A stretch of DNA of 64,000 nt from Chromatiaceae bacterium (GTDB lineage Bacteria; Pseudomonadota; Gammaproteobacteria; Chromatiales; Chromatiaceae). The notes under the pieces were generated by a model that did not search any database, was not told where the DNA came from, and saw nothing but the letters and a program-made list of their open reading frames with translations. The stretch's first letter is position 1. The number at the start of each line of letters is the position of its first letter. The position numbers and the translations under genes were made by a program. Below are positions 1 through 8,598 of the stretch, one piece after another. The stretch is taken from positions 62,001-126,000 of the forward strand of contig JACKMT010000002.1 in assembly GCA_024235255.1 (NCBI GenBank), written 5' to 3'.

Positions 1-1441
1 TGCTCGGGGTGGCGGCGTAGCCCTCGCCCACGGTGCTGGCCAGCAACACTTCCACCAGACCGGTGCAGGAGCCGCAGGAGCTGGAGGCTTTGGTGTGGGC
101 GCGCACCTCTTCCAGCGTGAACAGCCCCTTCTTGACAATGGCGTCAACCACCTCGCCTTTGCACACGCCGTTGCAGCCGCACACCTCCGCGGAATCCGGC
201 AGCGAGAGTATCCGCGCATCGCCGTGGCCGGCATCGCCCAGCTCATGCTGGCCGAACAGCAGGGTCTTGCGGAACGCGGAGATATCGGTCGCGTCGCGCA
301 GCAGCTGAAAATACCAGCTGCCGTCCATGGTGTCGCCGTACATCACCGCCCCTTTGATGCGGTTGTCGCGGATCACCAGCTTGCGGTAGAGCCCGTGCGC
401 CGCGTCCTGTAGCACCAGCGTTTCGTCGCCGTCGCTCTGGTTGAACTCCCCAGCCGAGAAGAGATCGATGCCGGTTACTTTAAGTTTGGTCGAGGTGACC
501 GAACCTTCGTAGCGGCCGTAGCCGAGCTGCGCCAGGTGGTTGGCGCACACCCTGGCCTGCTCGAACAGCGGCGCCACCAGCCCGTAGCAGGTGTTGCGGT
601 GCTGCACGCACTCACCCACCGCATAGATGCTCGGGTCAAAGGTCTGCATGGTATCGTTGACCAGGATGCCGCGCTCGCAATAGATGCCGGCCTGCTGCGC
701 CAGCGCGATGTTGGGGCGGATGCCGACCGCCATCACCACCAGGCCCGCATCTATCCGTGTCCCATCGGCGAATTTGACCCCGGTCACCCGCTCATCACCC
801 AGGATCTCTGTGGTTTGCGCCTCCATCAGGAACTTCATGCCGGCCGCCTGCAGCGACTGTTTCAGCATGGCTGCTGCCGGATCGTCCAGCTGCCGCTCCA
901 TCAGCCGGTCCATCAGATGCACCACGGTGACCTCCATGCCCCGTTTCATCAACCCGTTGGCCGCCTCCAGACCCAGCAGGCCGCCGCCGATCACCACAGC
1001 CTTGGTATGGTGATGGGCGGCATCCAACATCGTCTCGACGTCGGCAATATCCCGAAAACCGATGACACCCTCAAGATCGGAGCCCGGCACCGGAATGATA
1101 AAAGGGGTGGAACCGGTGGCGATCAACAAACGATCGTAACTCGTCCGGATGCCGCTCTCGGTTCTGACCTCCCGCCTGACCCGGTCGATCTCGACGACAC
1201 TCTCCCCGCTGTAGAGGGTGATGCCGTTCTCCCGATACCAGTCGCGGCTGTTGAGCACGATGTCATCGATGGTTTTCTCACCGGCCAGCACCGGCGAGAG
1301 CATGATGCGGTTGTAGTTGGGATGCGGCTCGGAACCGAATACGCTGATCTCGTAAACGTCCGCCTCCTCCAGCTTCAGCAACTCCTCCAGCGTGCGTACG
1401 CCGGCCATGCCGTTGCCAACCAATACCAACTTCCGTTTCAT
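1..1441 (-). CDS. nirB: Nitrite reductase (NADH) large subunit NirB, 3' end outside window
   Basis: The minus strand is open from an ATG at 1441 to the left edge, giving 480 codons of an NirB-type flavoprotein. It reduces nitrite to ammonium in the cytoplasm with NADH. The N-terminus reads MKRKLVLVGNGMAGVRTLEE, an FAD-binding Rossmann start; a second dinucleotide motif, VVIGGGLLGLEAANGL, lies near residue 145. Near the left edge are the BFD-type [2Fe-2S] cysteines, in CGCNGVCKGE and SSSCGSC. The sulfite/nitrite reductase half with siroheme and 4Fe-4S ligands must lie beyond the edge. It is divergent from narK across a 353-bp gap, and nirD and an assimilatory nitrate reductase are expected outside. 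The function is sure; full length is not visible. Confidence 0.95.
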   Translation of the reverse strand, partial: MKRKLVLVGNGMAGVRTLEELLKLEEADVYEISVFGSEPHPNYNRIMLSPVLAGEKTIDDIVLNSRDWYRENGITLYSGESVVEIDRVRREVRTESGIRTSYDRLLIATGSTPFIIPVPGSDLEGVIGFRDIADVETMLDAAHHHTKAVVIGGGLLGLEAANGLMKRGMEVTVVHLMDRLMERQLDDPAAAMLKQSLQAAGMKFLMEAQTTEILGDERVTGVKFADGTRIDAGLVVMAVGIRPNIALAQQAGIYCERGILVNDTMQTFDPSIYAVGECVQHRNTCYGLVAPLFEQARVCANHLAQLGYGRYEGSVTSTKLKVTGIDLFSAGEFNQSDGDETLVLQDAAHGLYRKLVIRDNRIKGAVMYGDTMDGSWYFQLLRDATDISAFRKTLLFGQHELGDAGHGDARILSLPDSAEVCGCNGVCKGEVVDAIVKKGLFTLEEVRAHTKASSSCGSCTGLVEVLLASTVGEGYAATPS

Positions 1442-1650
1442 CCAAGCCAACCCCTGAATTCCGACCCCATATTTGAGGTGCGCGCCAAATATATTCAGGA
1501 TCTGCAGCAAAACCCGTGCCGATGGGCTGACCGCTACTTTTTTATCAATAAAATCAAAAACCAATGATTTGCCATTGACTGGCACTCAGTGCTGCTATCG
1601 GTGGCGGCCACGGAAGCTTCCGCTCCGGATTGGTGCAGAATGGGCGGTAA

Positions 1651-1667
1651 TGCACACCGATGATGCA
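1651..1667 (+). promoter_or_regulatory. NtrC-like enhancer box upstream of narK
   Basis: The 17-mer TGCACACCGATGATGCA fits the NtrC dyad TGCAC-N7-GTGCA with one arm mismatch (ATGCA for GTGCA). It lies 74 bp before the -24 element of the sigma-54 promoter, about 100-115 bp before the expected transcription start. That is the usual position for an enhancer-binding protein. Binding by NtrC is inferred from sequence only. Confidence 0.5.
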
Positions 1668-1740
1668 GCGCAACATAACAGCCGATGCGCACAACGGGAG
1701 CAAAGCCGCATAAACCGGCTTTTCAGCCTGATTCCGGAGT

Positions 1741-1756
1741 TGGCTCGGTAATTGCT
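1741..1756 (+). promoter_or_regulatory. Sigma-54 (-24/-12) promoter of narK
   Basis: TGGCTCGGTAATTGCT matches the RpoN consensus TGGCACG-N4-TTGCW at every defined position except A4 (T here). The GG and GC doublets have the required 10-base spacing. The expected start point is near 1767, leaving a leader of about 27 bases before the narK ATG at 1795, which has a CGGAG ribosome site. With the NtrC-like box this argues for nitrogen-limitation control. Confidence 0.65.
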
Positions 1757-1794
1757 GCGGCCAATTCAGGCATCTTTTTTCACCGGAGTTCAGC

Positions 1795-3261
1795 ATGTCG
1801 GCTTCCAACCTCAACCTCTTCTCTTTCACCGGAAAGATACGAACCCTGCATCTCACCTGGTTCGCCTTCTTTCTCAGTTTCTTTGTCTGGTTCAACCATG
1901 CGCCTCTGATGGCCTCCATCCAGGAGAGTTTCAAACTGAGCGCACAGGAGGTGAAGGCGCTGCTTATCATCAATGTGGCGTTGACGATTCCGGCGCGCAT
2001 CGTGATCGGCATGCTGGTGGATAAGTACGGACCCAGGCTGGTCTACTCGATGCTGCTGTTTCTCTCCAGTCTGATCTGTTTTGTTTTTGCCTTTGCCGAC
2101 TCCTATACCATGCTGCTGATCAGCCGCTTCGCGCTCGGCTTCGTCGGCGCTGGTTTCGTGATCGGCATACGCATGATCGGCGAGTGGTTTCCAGCCAGGC
2201 AGGTCGGTGTCGCGGAGGGGATCTACGGCGGCTGGGGAAACTTCGGCTCAGCCGCGGCTGCACTCTCGCTGCCCACTATCGCACTGTTGTTTGGCGGGGA
2301 CGAGGGCTGGCGCTATGCCATCTTCCTGACCGGCACGATCACGCTGATCTACTCCCTGATTTATTACCGAATGGCGCGCAACACCCCGAAGGGTTCCACC
2401 TACTTCAAACCGAAGAAGACCGGCGCCATGGAGGTCACCAGCAGAGGCGACTTCTACTTCTACCTGCTGATGAATATCCCGATGTACCTCGCGCTGGCAG
2501 TATTGACCTGGAAACTGGGGCCCGACAATCTGAAGATTCTCAGCGGTATGATGTGCAACGGCATCTATATCGGCCTGCTGCTGCTCTACATCTATCAGAC
2601 CTCGCAGGTGTGGCGCATCAACAAGCATGTGTTCACGGAGGAGGTGGCAGAGATCCATCGCTACAAGTTCAAGCAGGTGGCTATCCTGGATCTGGCCTAT
2701 TTTGTCACCTTCGGCTCTGAGCTGGCCGTTGTCTCCATGCTGCCGCTGTTCTTTAAAGAGACCTTCGACCTCTCCATCGTACAGGCCGGCATGCTCGCCT
2801 CCGGTTTCGCCTTCATGAACCTGTTCGCCCGCCCGGGCGGCGGACTTTTCAGCGACAAGTTCGGCCGTAGAAACACACTGACCCTGCTGATTGCCGGTCT
2901 GGCCGTCGGCTATTTCGTGTTGGGACAGATTGACTCCGGGTGGTCGCTGACCATTGCGGTGATCGCCACCATGGCCTGCTCGTTTTTCGTGCAGGCGGGT
3001 GAAGGGGCGGTGTTCGCGATGGTGCCGCTGGTCAAACGCCGCATGACCGGCCAGGTGGCGGGTATGGCCGGTGCTTACGGCAATGTCGGTGCAGTCACTT
3101 TTCTCACGGTCTTCTCCTTCGTCACGCCGCAGATGTTCTTCATGGTGATCGGCGGCGCGGCGCTGATCGCACTGGCTGCGGTCCGTTTTCTGGACGAGCC
3201 GCAGGGACAGACCGCCGAAGTGATGGAAGATGGCAGCGTGCATATGATCGATGTAACCTGA
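1795..3261 (+). CDS. narK: Nitrate/nitrite transporter, NarK/NasA-type MFS
   Basis: This 488-residue membrane protein has about twelve hydrophobic segments and belongs to the nitrate/nitrite porter branch of the major facilitator superfamily. Seen directly are WFAFFLSFFVWFNHAPL in TM1, the MFS loop motif GMLVDKYGPRL after TM2, the glycine-rich helix around GFVGAGFVIGIRMIGEWF, and a second loop motif GLFSDKFGRRN near residue 355. It should import nitrate or exchange nitrate for nitrite across the inner membrane. It sits divergent to nirB and upstream of a phosphatase-kinase fusion, as in the Pseudomonas nasA neighbourhood as I recall it. A sigma-54 promoter precedes it. The insertion between TM6 and TM7 (residues 195-300) is long, with extra hydrophobic stretches. 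Confidence 0.9.
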   Translation: MSASNLNLFSFTGKIRTLHLTWFAFFLSFFVWFNHAPLMASIQESFKLSAQEVKALLIINVALTIPARIVIGMLVDKYGPRLVYSMLLFLSSLICFVFAFADSYTMLLISRFALGFVGAGFVIGIRMIGEWFPARQVGVAEGIYGGWGNFGSAAAALSLPTIALLFGGDEGWRYAIFLTGTITLIYSLIYYRMARNTPKGSTYFKPKKTGAMEVTSRGDFYFYLLMNIPMYLALAVLTWKLGPDNLKILSGMMCNGIYIGLLLLYIYQTSQVWRINKHVFTEEVAEIHRYKFKQVAILDLAYFVTFGSELAVVSMLPLFFKETFDLSIVQAGMLASGFAFMNLFARPGGGLFSDKFGRRNTLTLLIAGLAVGYFVLGQIDSGWSLTIAVIATMACSFFVQAGEGAVFAMVPLVKRRMTGQVAGMAGAYGNVGAVTFLTVFSFVTPQMFFMVIGGAALIALAAVRFLDEPQGQTAEVMEDGSVHMIDVT

Positions 3262-3312
3262 TGGCTGCTACTGTCAGGTCATGAACAGTAGCTGATCAAG
3301 CCAACCACCCTC

Positions 3313-3338
3313 GTCATCCCGGTGCGAGCCGGGATGAC
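3313..3338. terminator. Hairpin after narK
   Basis: Perfect 10-bp arms GTCATCCCGG and CCGGGATGAC enclose the six-base loop TGCGAG, 52 bp past the narK stop. The arms equal the outer arms of the 78-bp palindromic element found elsewhere in the window, so this is probably a half-copy of that repeat. It could end narK transcription, although the following T tract is poor. Confidence 0.55.
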
Positions 3339-3411
3339 CTTTGTTACCTACCTCGCGTTAATTCAGTACCATTTGACTTTGCGCCGAGAATCACACGACT
3401 GAACCTGGCGA

Positions 3412-5127
3412 ATGAGTGCAAAACTGGAAATAGACTACGCTTTCCGCAGCGAGGCGGGCGTCAAGGAGAGCAACGACGACCTGTGCAAGGTGTGTGTGCC
3501 GCAAGGCGCGCTGCTGCAGAGTAAAGGAGTGGCCGCGGCCATTGCCGACGGCGTCAGCTCCAGCGAGGGCGGCGGCCACGCCAGCCAGATATGCGTCAAG
3601 AGCTTCCTGAACGACTACTTCAGTACACCGGAGTCCTGGGCGGTCAAGACCTCCGCCAGTAAAGTACTCGATTCGATCAACCGTTGGCTGTGTGGACAGG
3701 GGCAGTCGCTATACGACTCAGCGATGGGACTGGTCACCACCTTCAGCGGCGTGATCATCAAATCCACCACTGCCCACATCGTGCACATCGGCGATTCGCG
3801 CGTTTACCGCTTGCATGACGGCACGCTGGAGCAGCTCACCCGCGACCACCGGGTGTGGGTATCCAAGGAGCGGGAGTATCTGTCGCGCGCCATGGGTGCC
3901 GATCCCCATATTGAGATCGATTACCGTGCCGTCGCGCTGGAGCAGGGCGACATCCTGCTGTTTACCACCGACGGCGTACACGACTTCCTCTCCCAACCGG
4001 AGCTGGAGGGCATCATCTCCCGCAGACAACGCACGCTGCAGGCCTGCGCCAATGCCCTGGTGGAGCGGGCATTGGAGAACGGCAGCAACGACAACGCCAG
4101 CTGCCAACTGATCCGGATCGACAATCTGCCGTTGGAGACCGAAGCCGATATCCTGCAGCGCGTCTCCGACCTGCCATTTCCCCCGGACCTCCAGCCCGGC
4201 ATGGTGATAGACGGCTACAAAATCCTGCGCGAGTTGCATGCGAGCAAACGCAGCGAAGTGTTCCTCGCGCTGGATGACGAGAGCGGTCAAAAAGTTGTGT
4301 TAAAGACGCCGTCGGTCAACTACCGGGACGATGCGGCTTACCTGGAAAACTTTCTACACGAAGAGTGGGTCGGGCGCCGCATTCAAAATGCCCATATCCT
4401 CGGTGTACTGGAGCCGCGTAACCGCCACTTTCTCTATAACGTCAGCGAATACGTCGAAGGGCGCAGCCTGGCCCAGTGGATCCAGGACAGGGGACCGCTT
4501 GATCTGCACCAAACCCGGTCAATTGCGGAGCAGATCATCGATGGCCTGCGCGCGCTGCACCGGAGGGAGATGTACCATCAGGATCTCAAGCCGGGCAACA
4601 TTCTGATCGACAACCACGGCATCGTTAAACTGATCGATTTCGGCTCCACCCGCGTTACCGGAATGGAGGAGATCACAAGCGAGCTGGACCACAGTACGCC
4701 TCAGGGGACGCTGGACTATGCCGCGCCGGAGTGTCTGAGCGGGGCTGCGTCAACACCGGCATCGGACCTCTACTCGCTGGGTGTCATCCTCTATGAGATG
4801 CTGACCAGACAACTGCCTTACGGAGAGTGCGACCGGCTCGATCAGAAGAGACGGCTGCGCTACCAATCTGCACGGCACCATAATCCGGAAATTCCGGTGT
4901 GGGTGGACAGCGCTCTGGAGAGGGCGGTGCATCCGCTGCCATCAAAACGCTATACCAGCCTCTCCGAGTTTCAGTACGACCTGAACCACCCGAATCCGGC
5001 GTTCAAGGATATCTCGGAGTTGCCGCTGCTCGAACGCAATCCGCTGCTGTTCTGGCAGTCACTTTCAGTTCTGCTGTTGCTGTTTAATTTGCTGATGCTT
5101 TTTCTGCTTGGTTTTTCCGCCCAGTAA
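3412..5127 (+). CDS. PP2C-type phosphatase fused to Ser/Thr protein kinase, membrane-anchored
   Basis: This 571-residue protein joins two opposing signalling enzymes. Residues 1-235 are a PP2C phosphatase, with metal-binding motifs ESNDD, AIADGVSSSEGG, HIGDSRVY, TTDGVHDF and SNDNAS. Residues 260-520 are a Hanks-type kinase: VVLK lysine near 296, YHQDLKPGNIL near 388, DFG in IDFGST near 408, APE in TLDYAAPE, and SDLYSLGVILYEML. The usual HRD arginine is glutamine (HQD), so activation-loop control may differ. Residues 545-568 form one C-terminal membrane helix, which places both domains on the cytoplasmic face. Its position after narK suggests control of nitrate uptake or reduction, and the same gene pairing occurs in Pseudomonas as I recall. 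The substrate is unknown. The first ATG, at 3412, is used because PP2C motif 1 begins at residue 8. Confidence 0.88.
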   Translation: MSAKLEIDYAFRSEAGVKESNDDLCKVCVPQGALLQSKGVAAAIADGVSSSEGGGHASQICVKSFLNDYFSTPESWAVKTSASKVLDSINRWLCGQGQSLYDSAMGLVTTFSGVIIKSTTAHIVHIGDSRVYRLHDGTLEQLTRDHRVWVSKEREYLSRAMGADPHIEIDYRAVALEQGDILLFTTDGVHDFLSQPELEGIISRRQRTLQACANALVERALENGSNDNASCQLIRIDNLPLETEADILQRVSDLPFPPDLQPGMVIDGYKILRELHASKRSEVFLALDDESGQKVVLKTPSVNYRDDAAYLENFLHEEWVGRRIQNAHILGVLEPRNRHFLYNVSEYVEGRSLAQWIQDRGPLDLHQTRSIAEQIIDGLRALHRREMYHQDLKPGNILIDNHGIVKLIDFGSTRVTGMEEITSELDHSTPQGTLDYAAPECLSGAASTPASDLYSLGVILYEMLTRQLPYGECDRLDQKRRLRYQSARHHNPEIPVWVDSALERAVHPLPSKRYTSLSEFQYDLNHPNPAFKDISELPLLERNPLLFWQSLSVLLLLFNLLMLFLLGFSAQ

Positions 5128-5350
5128 AGGGTAACACCGCAATCATCCCACTTTGCCCCGCTCCACACTGTTTTATTACCCTTCTTACCGTTTCGATCCA
5201 TTTGATCGATTTTCTCAAGTTGCACCTTCTGCTGCCGAAGCAATAGCCAAGTCGGTAACGGGACCTCGTTAGCCATCCGTGACAAACCGTCCCGATTGAG
5301 CCATTTCACTGGCTGAACTAAGGCGGATACAGACACTTGGGAGAATACAA

Positions 5351-7264
5351 ATGCGGTTCGGGCTATTGGCTAAACTCACTCTGCCCACGGTGGCACTCGC
5401 GGTAATCGGATTAGGCGTTACGACAATCATCGGTTATCGCATGTCCAGTGAGGCGATTGAGTCGTCGGTATATCAACAACAAACACAAGCCGCCGACTCG
5501 ATAGCACGCAATGCCCGCTTCTGGATCGACAGCCGCACTCTCGAGGTGACCGGCTGGGCCGGCAGCAGCATCTATCAAAAAGCATTGGAAGATGGCTTTC
5601 TAGGTATGACTGCGCGCAAAGCGGCAAGTGCGCGGCTGCAGCAAGAGAAGCAGAACTATCCGATGTACCTGACAATACTGGTCGCCAACCTGAACGGCGA
5701 AGTCGTCTCTTCATCCGAAGAGGGCGGAAAAAACACTGACTATATCCTTTCCAGCCCCGAGTTTCAGGCGGCAAAGAGCGGCACATTCAGCAGTGTACAC
5801 GCGGTTGCGGACCAGATAAGCGGAAAGACAACATCCATTCTGTATGCGCCTATCCTCAAAAATGAGACCGTTGCCGGCGTGTTGGCGGCAATAGTCGACC
5901 TCAACAGCTTCGGTGCCAGTTTTGTTAATCCGATGAAATCGGGAGACACCGGGAAAGCGGAGATCTTCCTAACCGACGGAGCGGTCTTTCTCAGTTCAGC
6001 AGGAGATCAGGAACTGCAGCGCAACGTCCAGAAAACCGGCATCCTGGAGCGCATTGATGCGGCTGACAGCGGCGCGCTGAATTTTGAAGACGAAGAAAAA
6101 ACCTACCAGGCTGCCTATCGTAAAGTTGAAGGCCTTCCATGGATCGTGATGGCAAGCGCCCAAGAAGAAGAGGTGCTGGCGCCGATACGAACCGCCCGCA
6201 TGATATCTGCGCTCACCTCGTTTCTGGTCGCACTGGTAATCGCCGGTGGAGTTATCGTCGTGGTCCGCACCATTCTCAAGCCGATCCGGCAGGCCGTTGA
6301 GAGTCTACGTGATCTCTCCGAGGGCAATGGCGATCTGACCAAGCGACTGAAAATCCAATCGCGCGACGAAGTAAGCGACTTGGCGTGCTACTTCAATCTG
6401 TTCGTTGAGAAGCTGCACTCTGTTGTCAAGCGGGTGCAAAACTCTACTGAGCAGGTCAGCAACGCTGCTCTTGACCTGACAAGCATCACTGAGCAGACCA
6501 ATACGATCCTGGTCCGTCAGCGCAGCGAGACCGAACAAATTGCCAGTGCGGTGACTGAAATGTCTGCTACAGCGCGATCGGTTGCGGAAAACGCCGCAGA
6601 AGCGGCCAAGTTCGCTGAAAAGGCAGACCAACAAGCGGAAGAGGGCAACCATGTGGTTGAGAAGACAATCTCCGCTATCGACGGGTTGGCTGAAGTGGTG
6701 GCGAATTCCGCCCAGGTTATCGTTGCCCTGCGCAACGAGAGTCAGAATGTCGGGTCGGTCCTGGACGTCATCAAAGGCATTGCCGAACAGACCAACCTGC
6801 TGGCGCTTAATGCAGCGATTGAAGCGGCCCGCGCCGGCGAGAGTGGACGCGGCTTTGCCGTGGTAGCGGACGAAGTGCGAACACTTGCCCAGCGTACACA
6901 AAGCTCAACTCAGGAGATCCAGCAGATAATCGACTCCCTGCAAGGCAAGGCAGAAAAAGCATCAAAAAGTATCGAGGACAGCCACAATCGGGCGCAGGCA
7001 ACTGTCAAACAGGCCCTGGACGCAGGCCAGGCGCTTAAGTCCATAACCCAGGCTGTCGAGCATATCACCGACATGAACCATCAGATTGCCAGTGCCGCAG
7101 AAGAGCAGTCATTGGTCACCGCGGAGGTTACGCGCAACGTAACCAATATCCACGAAGTCACCGAAGAGACGAAAGTCACCTCCGAACGGACCTCTAAATC
7201 AAGCCAAGAATTAAACCACTCAAGCTCTGAACTGAAACAGATCGTTTCGCAGTTTCGAGTCTGA
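5351..7264 (+). CDS. Methyl-accepting chemotaxis protein with Cache-type sensor domain
   Basis: This 637-residue chemoreceptor has a TM1 at residues 7-28 and a periplasmic region of about 245 residues that looks like a double Cache sensor. TM2 is near 279-300, followed by a HAMP linker and a long coiled-coil signalling domain. The kinase-contact tip, EQTNLLALNAAIEAARAG near residue 480, is highly conserved. The domain ends in a short tail without a CheR-binding pentapeptide. It should pass ligand binding outside the inner membrane to CheA-CheW. The next gene, 61 bp downstream, encodes a secreted substrate-binding protein that has no transporter beside it, so the pair may work together. The ligand is unknown. 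Confidence 0.93.
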   Translation: MRFGLLAKLTLPTVALAVIGLGVTTIIGYRMSSEAIESSVYQQQTQAADSIARNARFWIDSRTLEVTGWAGSSIYQKALEDGFLGMTARKAASARLQQEKQNYPMYLTILVANLNGEVVSSSEEGGKNTDYILSSPEFQAAKSGTFSSVHAVADQISGKTTSILYAPILKNETVAGVLAAIVDLNSFGASFVNPMKSGDTGKAEIFLTDGAVFLSSAGDQELQRNVQKTGILERIDAADSGALNFEDEEKTYQAAYRKVEGLPWIVMASAQEEEVLAPIRTARMISALTSFLVALVIAGGVIVVVRTILKPIRQAVESLRDLSEGNGDLTKRLKIQSRDEVSDLACYFNLFVEKLHSVVKRVQNSTEQVSNAALDLTSITEQTNTILVRQRSETEQIASAVTEMSATARSVAENAAEAAKFAEKADQQAEEGNHVVEKTISAIDGLAEVVANSAQVIVALRNESQNVGSVLDVIKGIAEQTNLLALNAAIEAARAGESGRGFAVVADEVRTLAQRTQSSTQEIQQIIDSLQGKAEKASKSIEDSHNRAQATVKQALDAGQALKSITQAVEHITDMNHQIASAAEEQSLVTAEVTRNVTNIHEVTEETKVTSERTSKSSQELNHSSSELKQIVSQFRV

Positions 7265-7325
7265 TCGCTCACCCATCCATTACACCGTGCGCTTGCACTT
7301 AATTAAACACAGAGGAAAATTTACT

Positions 7326-8291
7326 ATGTTCAATCCGAAGAGCCTGTTTAAACCCCTGCTGCTGACGATGGCGCTTGCCGGCAGCGCCATCGCCGGAGAT
7401 TTTGACGGGAAGCGAGTGCTGTTCATCGATTCCTACCATGCCGGTTACGAATGGAGCGACGGCGTCACCGCGGGTGTCGAGCGGACACTGCAGGGAAGCG
7501 GCGTAGAGTTAAAGGTGTTCCGTATGGATACCAAGCGGAACAAAGAGGACGCATTCAAGCAAGAGGCAGCGCAGAAAGCCAAGGCGGAGATCGACTCCTT
7601 CAAACCCGATGTGGTCATCGCTGCGGACGACAACGCCTCGAAGTTTCTGATTCAGCCATTTTACAAAGACGCAGCTCTGCCTTTCGTTTTCTGCGGCGTC
7701 AACTGGGATGAGAGTGTTTACGGCTACCCCTATAAAAATGTCACCGGCATGGTGGAAGTTTCAGGCGTCAAGGAGTTGGTTGGATTGCTGCAGCAGTTTG
7801 CCAAAGGCGGGCGCATCGGGTTGCTGGCAGAGGACTCTCTGACCGAACGGAAAGAGGCGGAAAATTACAAGTCCAAGCTCGGCATTGAAGTACAGCCTGC
7901 CTATATACAGTCGTTTGCCGAATGGAAGCAGAAGTTTACCGAAATGCAGGATCAGGTAGACATTCTGATTATCGGCAATACCGCCGGTCTACCGGACTTC
8001 GATGAACAAGCTGCCACTGCCCACGCGCTAGCCAACGCCAAAATCCCCAGTGGCGCAGTCCAAACCGGGCCTATGAGCTTTGCTTTGGTGGGGTATCTGA
8101 AGGTTGCAGAGGAGCAGGGATCCTGGGCCGCCGAATCCGCCCTCAAGATTCTCGGAGGCACCTCGCCTGCCGATATTCCTATTACCCGCAATAAAGACGG
8201 TAAAATCGTAATCAACCTTAAAATGGCCGAAGCCTCCGGTATCGACATACCTTACTCGCTGATCGAAACTGCCACTCTGGTCATGCAGTAG
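7326..8291 (+). CDS. Orphan ABC-type periplasmic substrate-binding protein (PF04392-like)
   Basis: The product is 321 residues with a clear Sec signal peptide ending in AGSAIAG. I chose the ATG at 7326, not the upstream in-frame start at 7287, because an AGAGGA site precedes it and the signal peptide then starts correctly. The mature part begins FDGKRVLFIDSYHAGYEWSD and resembles the ABC_sub_bind family of periplasmic proteins, two lobes with a KPDVVIAADDNAS strand near residue 100. No permease or ATPase gene is adjacent. It follows a chemoreceptor gene in the same orientation, so it may present ligand to that receptor instead of to a transporter. The substrate cannot be told from the sequence. 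Confidence 0.8.
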   Translation: MFNPKSLFKPLLLTMALAGSAIAGDFDGKRVLFIDSYHAGYEWSDGVTAGVERTLQGSGVELKVFRMDTKRNKEDAFKQEAAQKAKAEIDSFKPDVVIAADDNASKFLIQPFYKDAALPFVFCGVNWDESVYGYPYKNVTGMVEVSGVKELVGLLQQFAKGGRIGLLAEDSLTERKEAENYKSKLGIEVQPAYIQSFAEWKQKFTEMQDQVDILIIGNTAGLPDFDEQAATAHALANAKIPSGAVQTGPMSFALVGYLKVAEEQGSWAAESALKILGGTSPADIPITRNKDGKIVINLKMAEASGIDIPYSLIETATLVMQ

Positions 8292-8419
8292 CCGAAGCCC
8301 GCCGCTGCCGTATCGGTTGGTCCGCTAGCGCCATGCGTACGGCAGTGCGAGCGTGCAATGAAAGAGGAGCGGAGGGGATCGCGTAGCTCCCCTCCGCCCC
8401 CTTCTAATCAGTAGGGTTA

Positions 8420-8454
8420 GATCGTCAACGAGGTGCAAGACCTCGCTGACGATC
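8420..8454. repeat. 15-bp inverted repeat (hairpin) in a 307-bp gap
   Basis: Arms GATCGTCAACGAGGT (8420-8434) and ACCTCGCTGACGATC (8440-8454) pair with one mismatch around a five-base loop. It lies between the convergent substrate-binding gene and livF, so a bidirectional terminator is likely although no T tract follows. The rest of 8292-8598 shows no gene. Confidence 0.6.
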
Positions 8455-8598
8455 AAATGGAAGCGCTGCACATCCCCCTTTTGGAAACCCCTTGGTTCTG
8501 TTCCCACCGCAAGCGTTGGGCACTTTCTGACTGATAACTCAGCTCAAGTCCCTCCAGCGCGTAACCCATTTTGTGGACACCCCTGGGTCCATCGCAGA

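Larger units (their letters stand above)
1442..1794. promoter_or_regulatory. Divergent nirB-narK intergenic control region
   Basis: This 353-bp gap has no convincing gene. It holds the narK sigma-54 promoter and NtrC-like box listed separately. A GGTGCA at 1632-1637 facing a TGCAC at 1651-1655 forms a further loose palindrome around 1644. On the minus strand 1669-1684 has the GG/TTGC skeleton of a sigma-54 promoter for nirB, but with several mismatches, so I do not call it. Confidence 0.5.

Noticed and set aside
536..1567. Open plus-strand frame of 343 codons opposite nirB
   Set aside because: The minus strand encodes a full NirB domain set through the same bases; the plus-strand translation has no domain.
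1669..1684. Sigma-54 promoter for nirB on the minus strand
   Set aside because: The GG and TTGC doublets are correctly spaced but three of the flanking consensus bases are wrong, so it is not better than chance in a GC-rich region.
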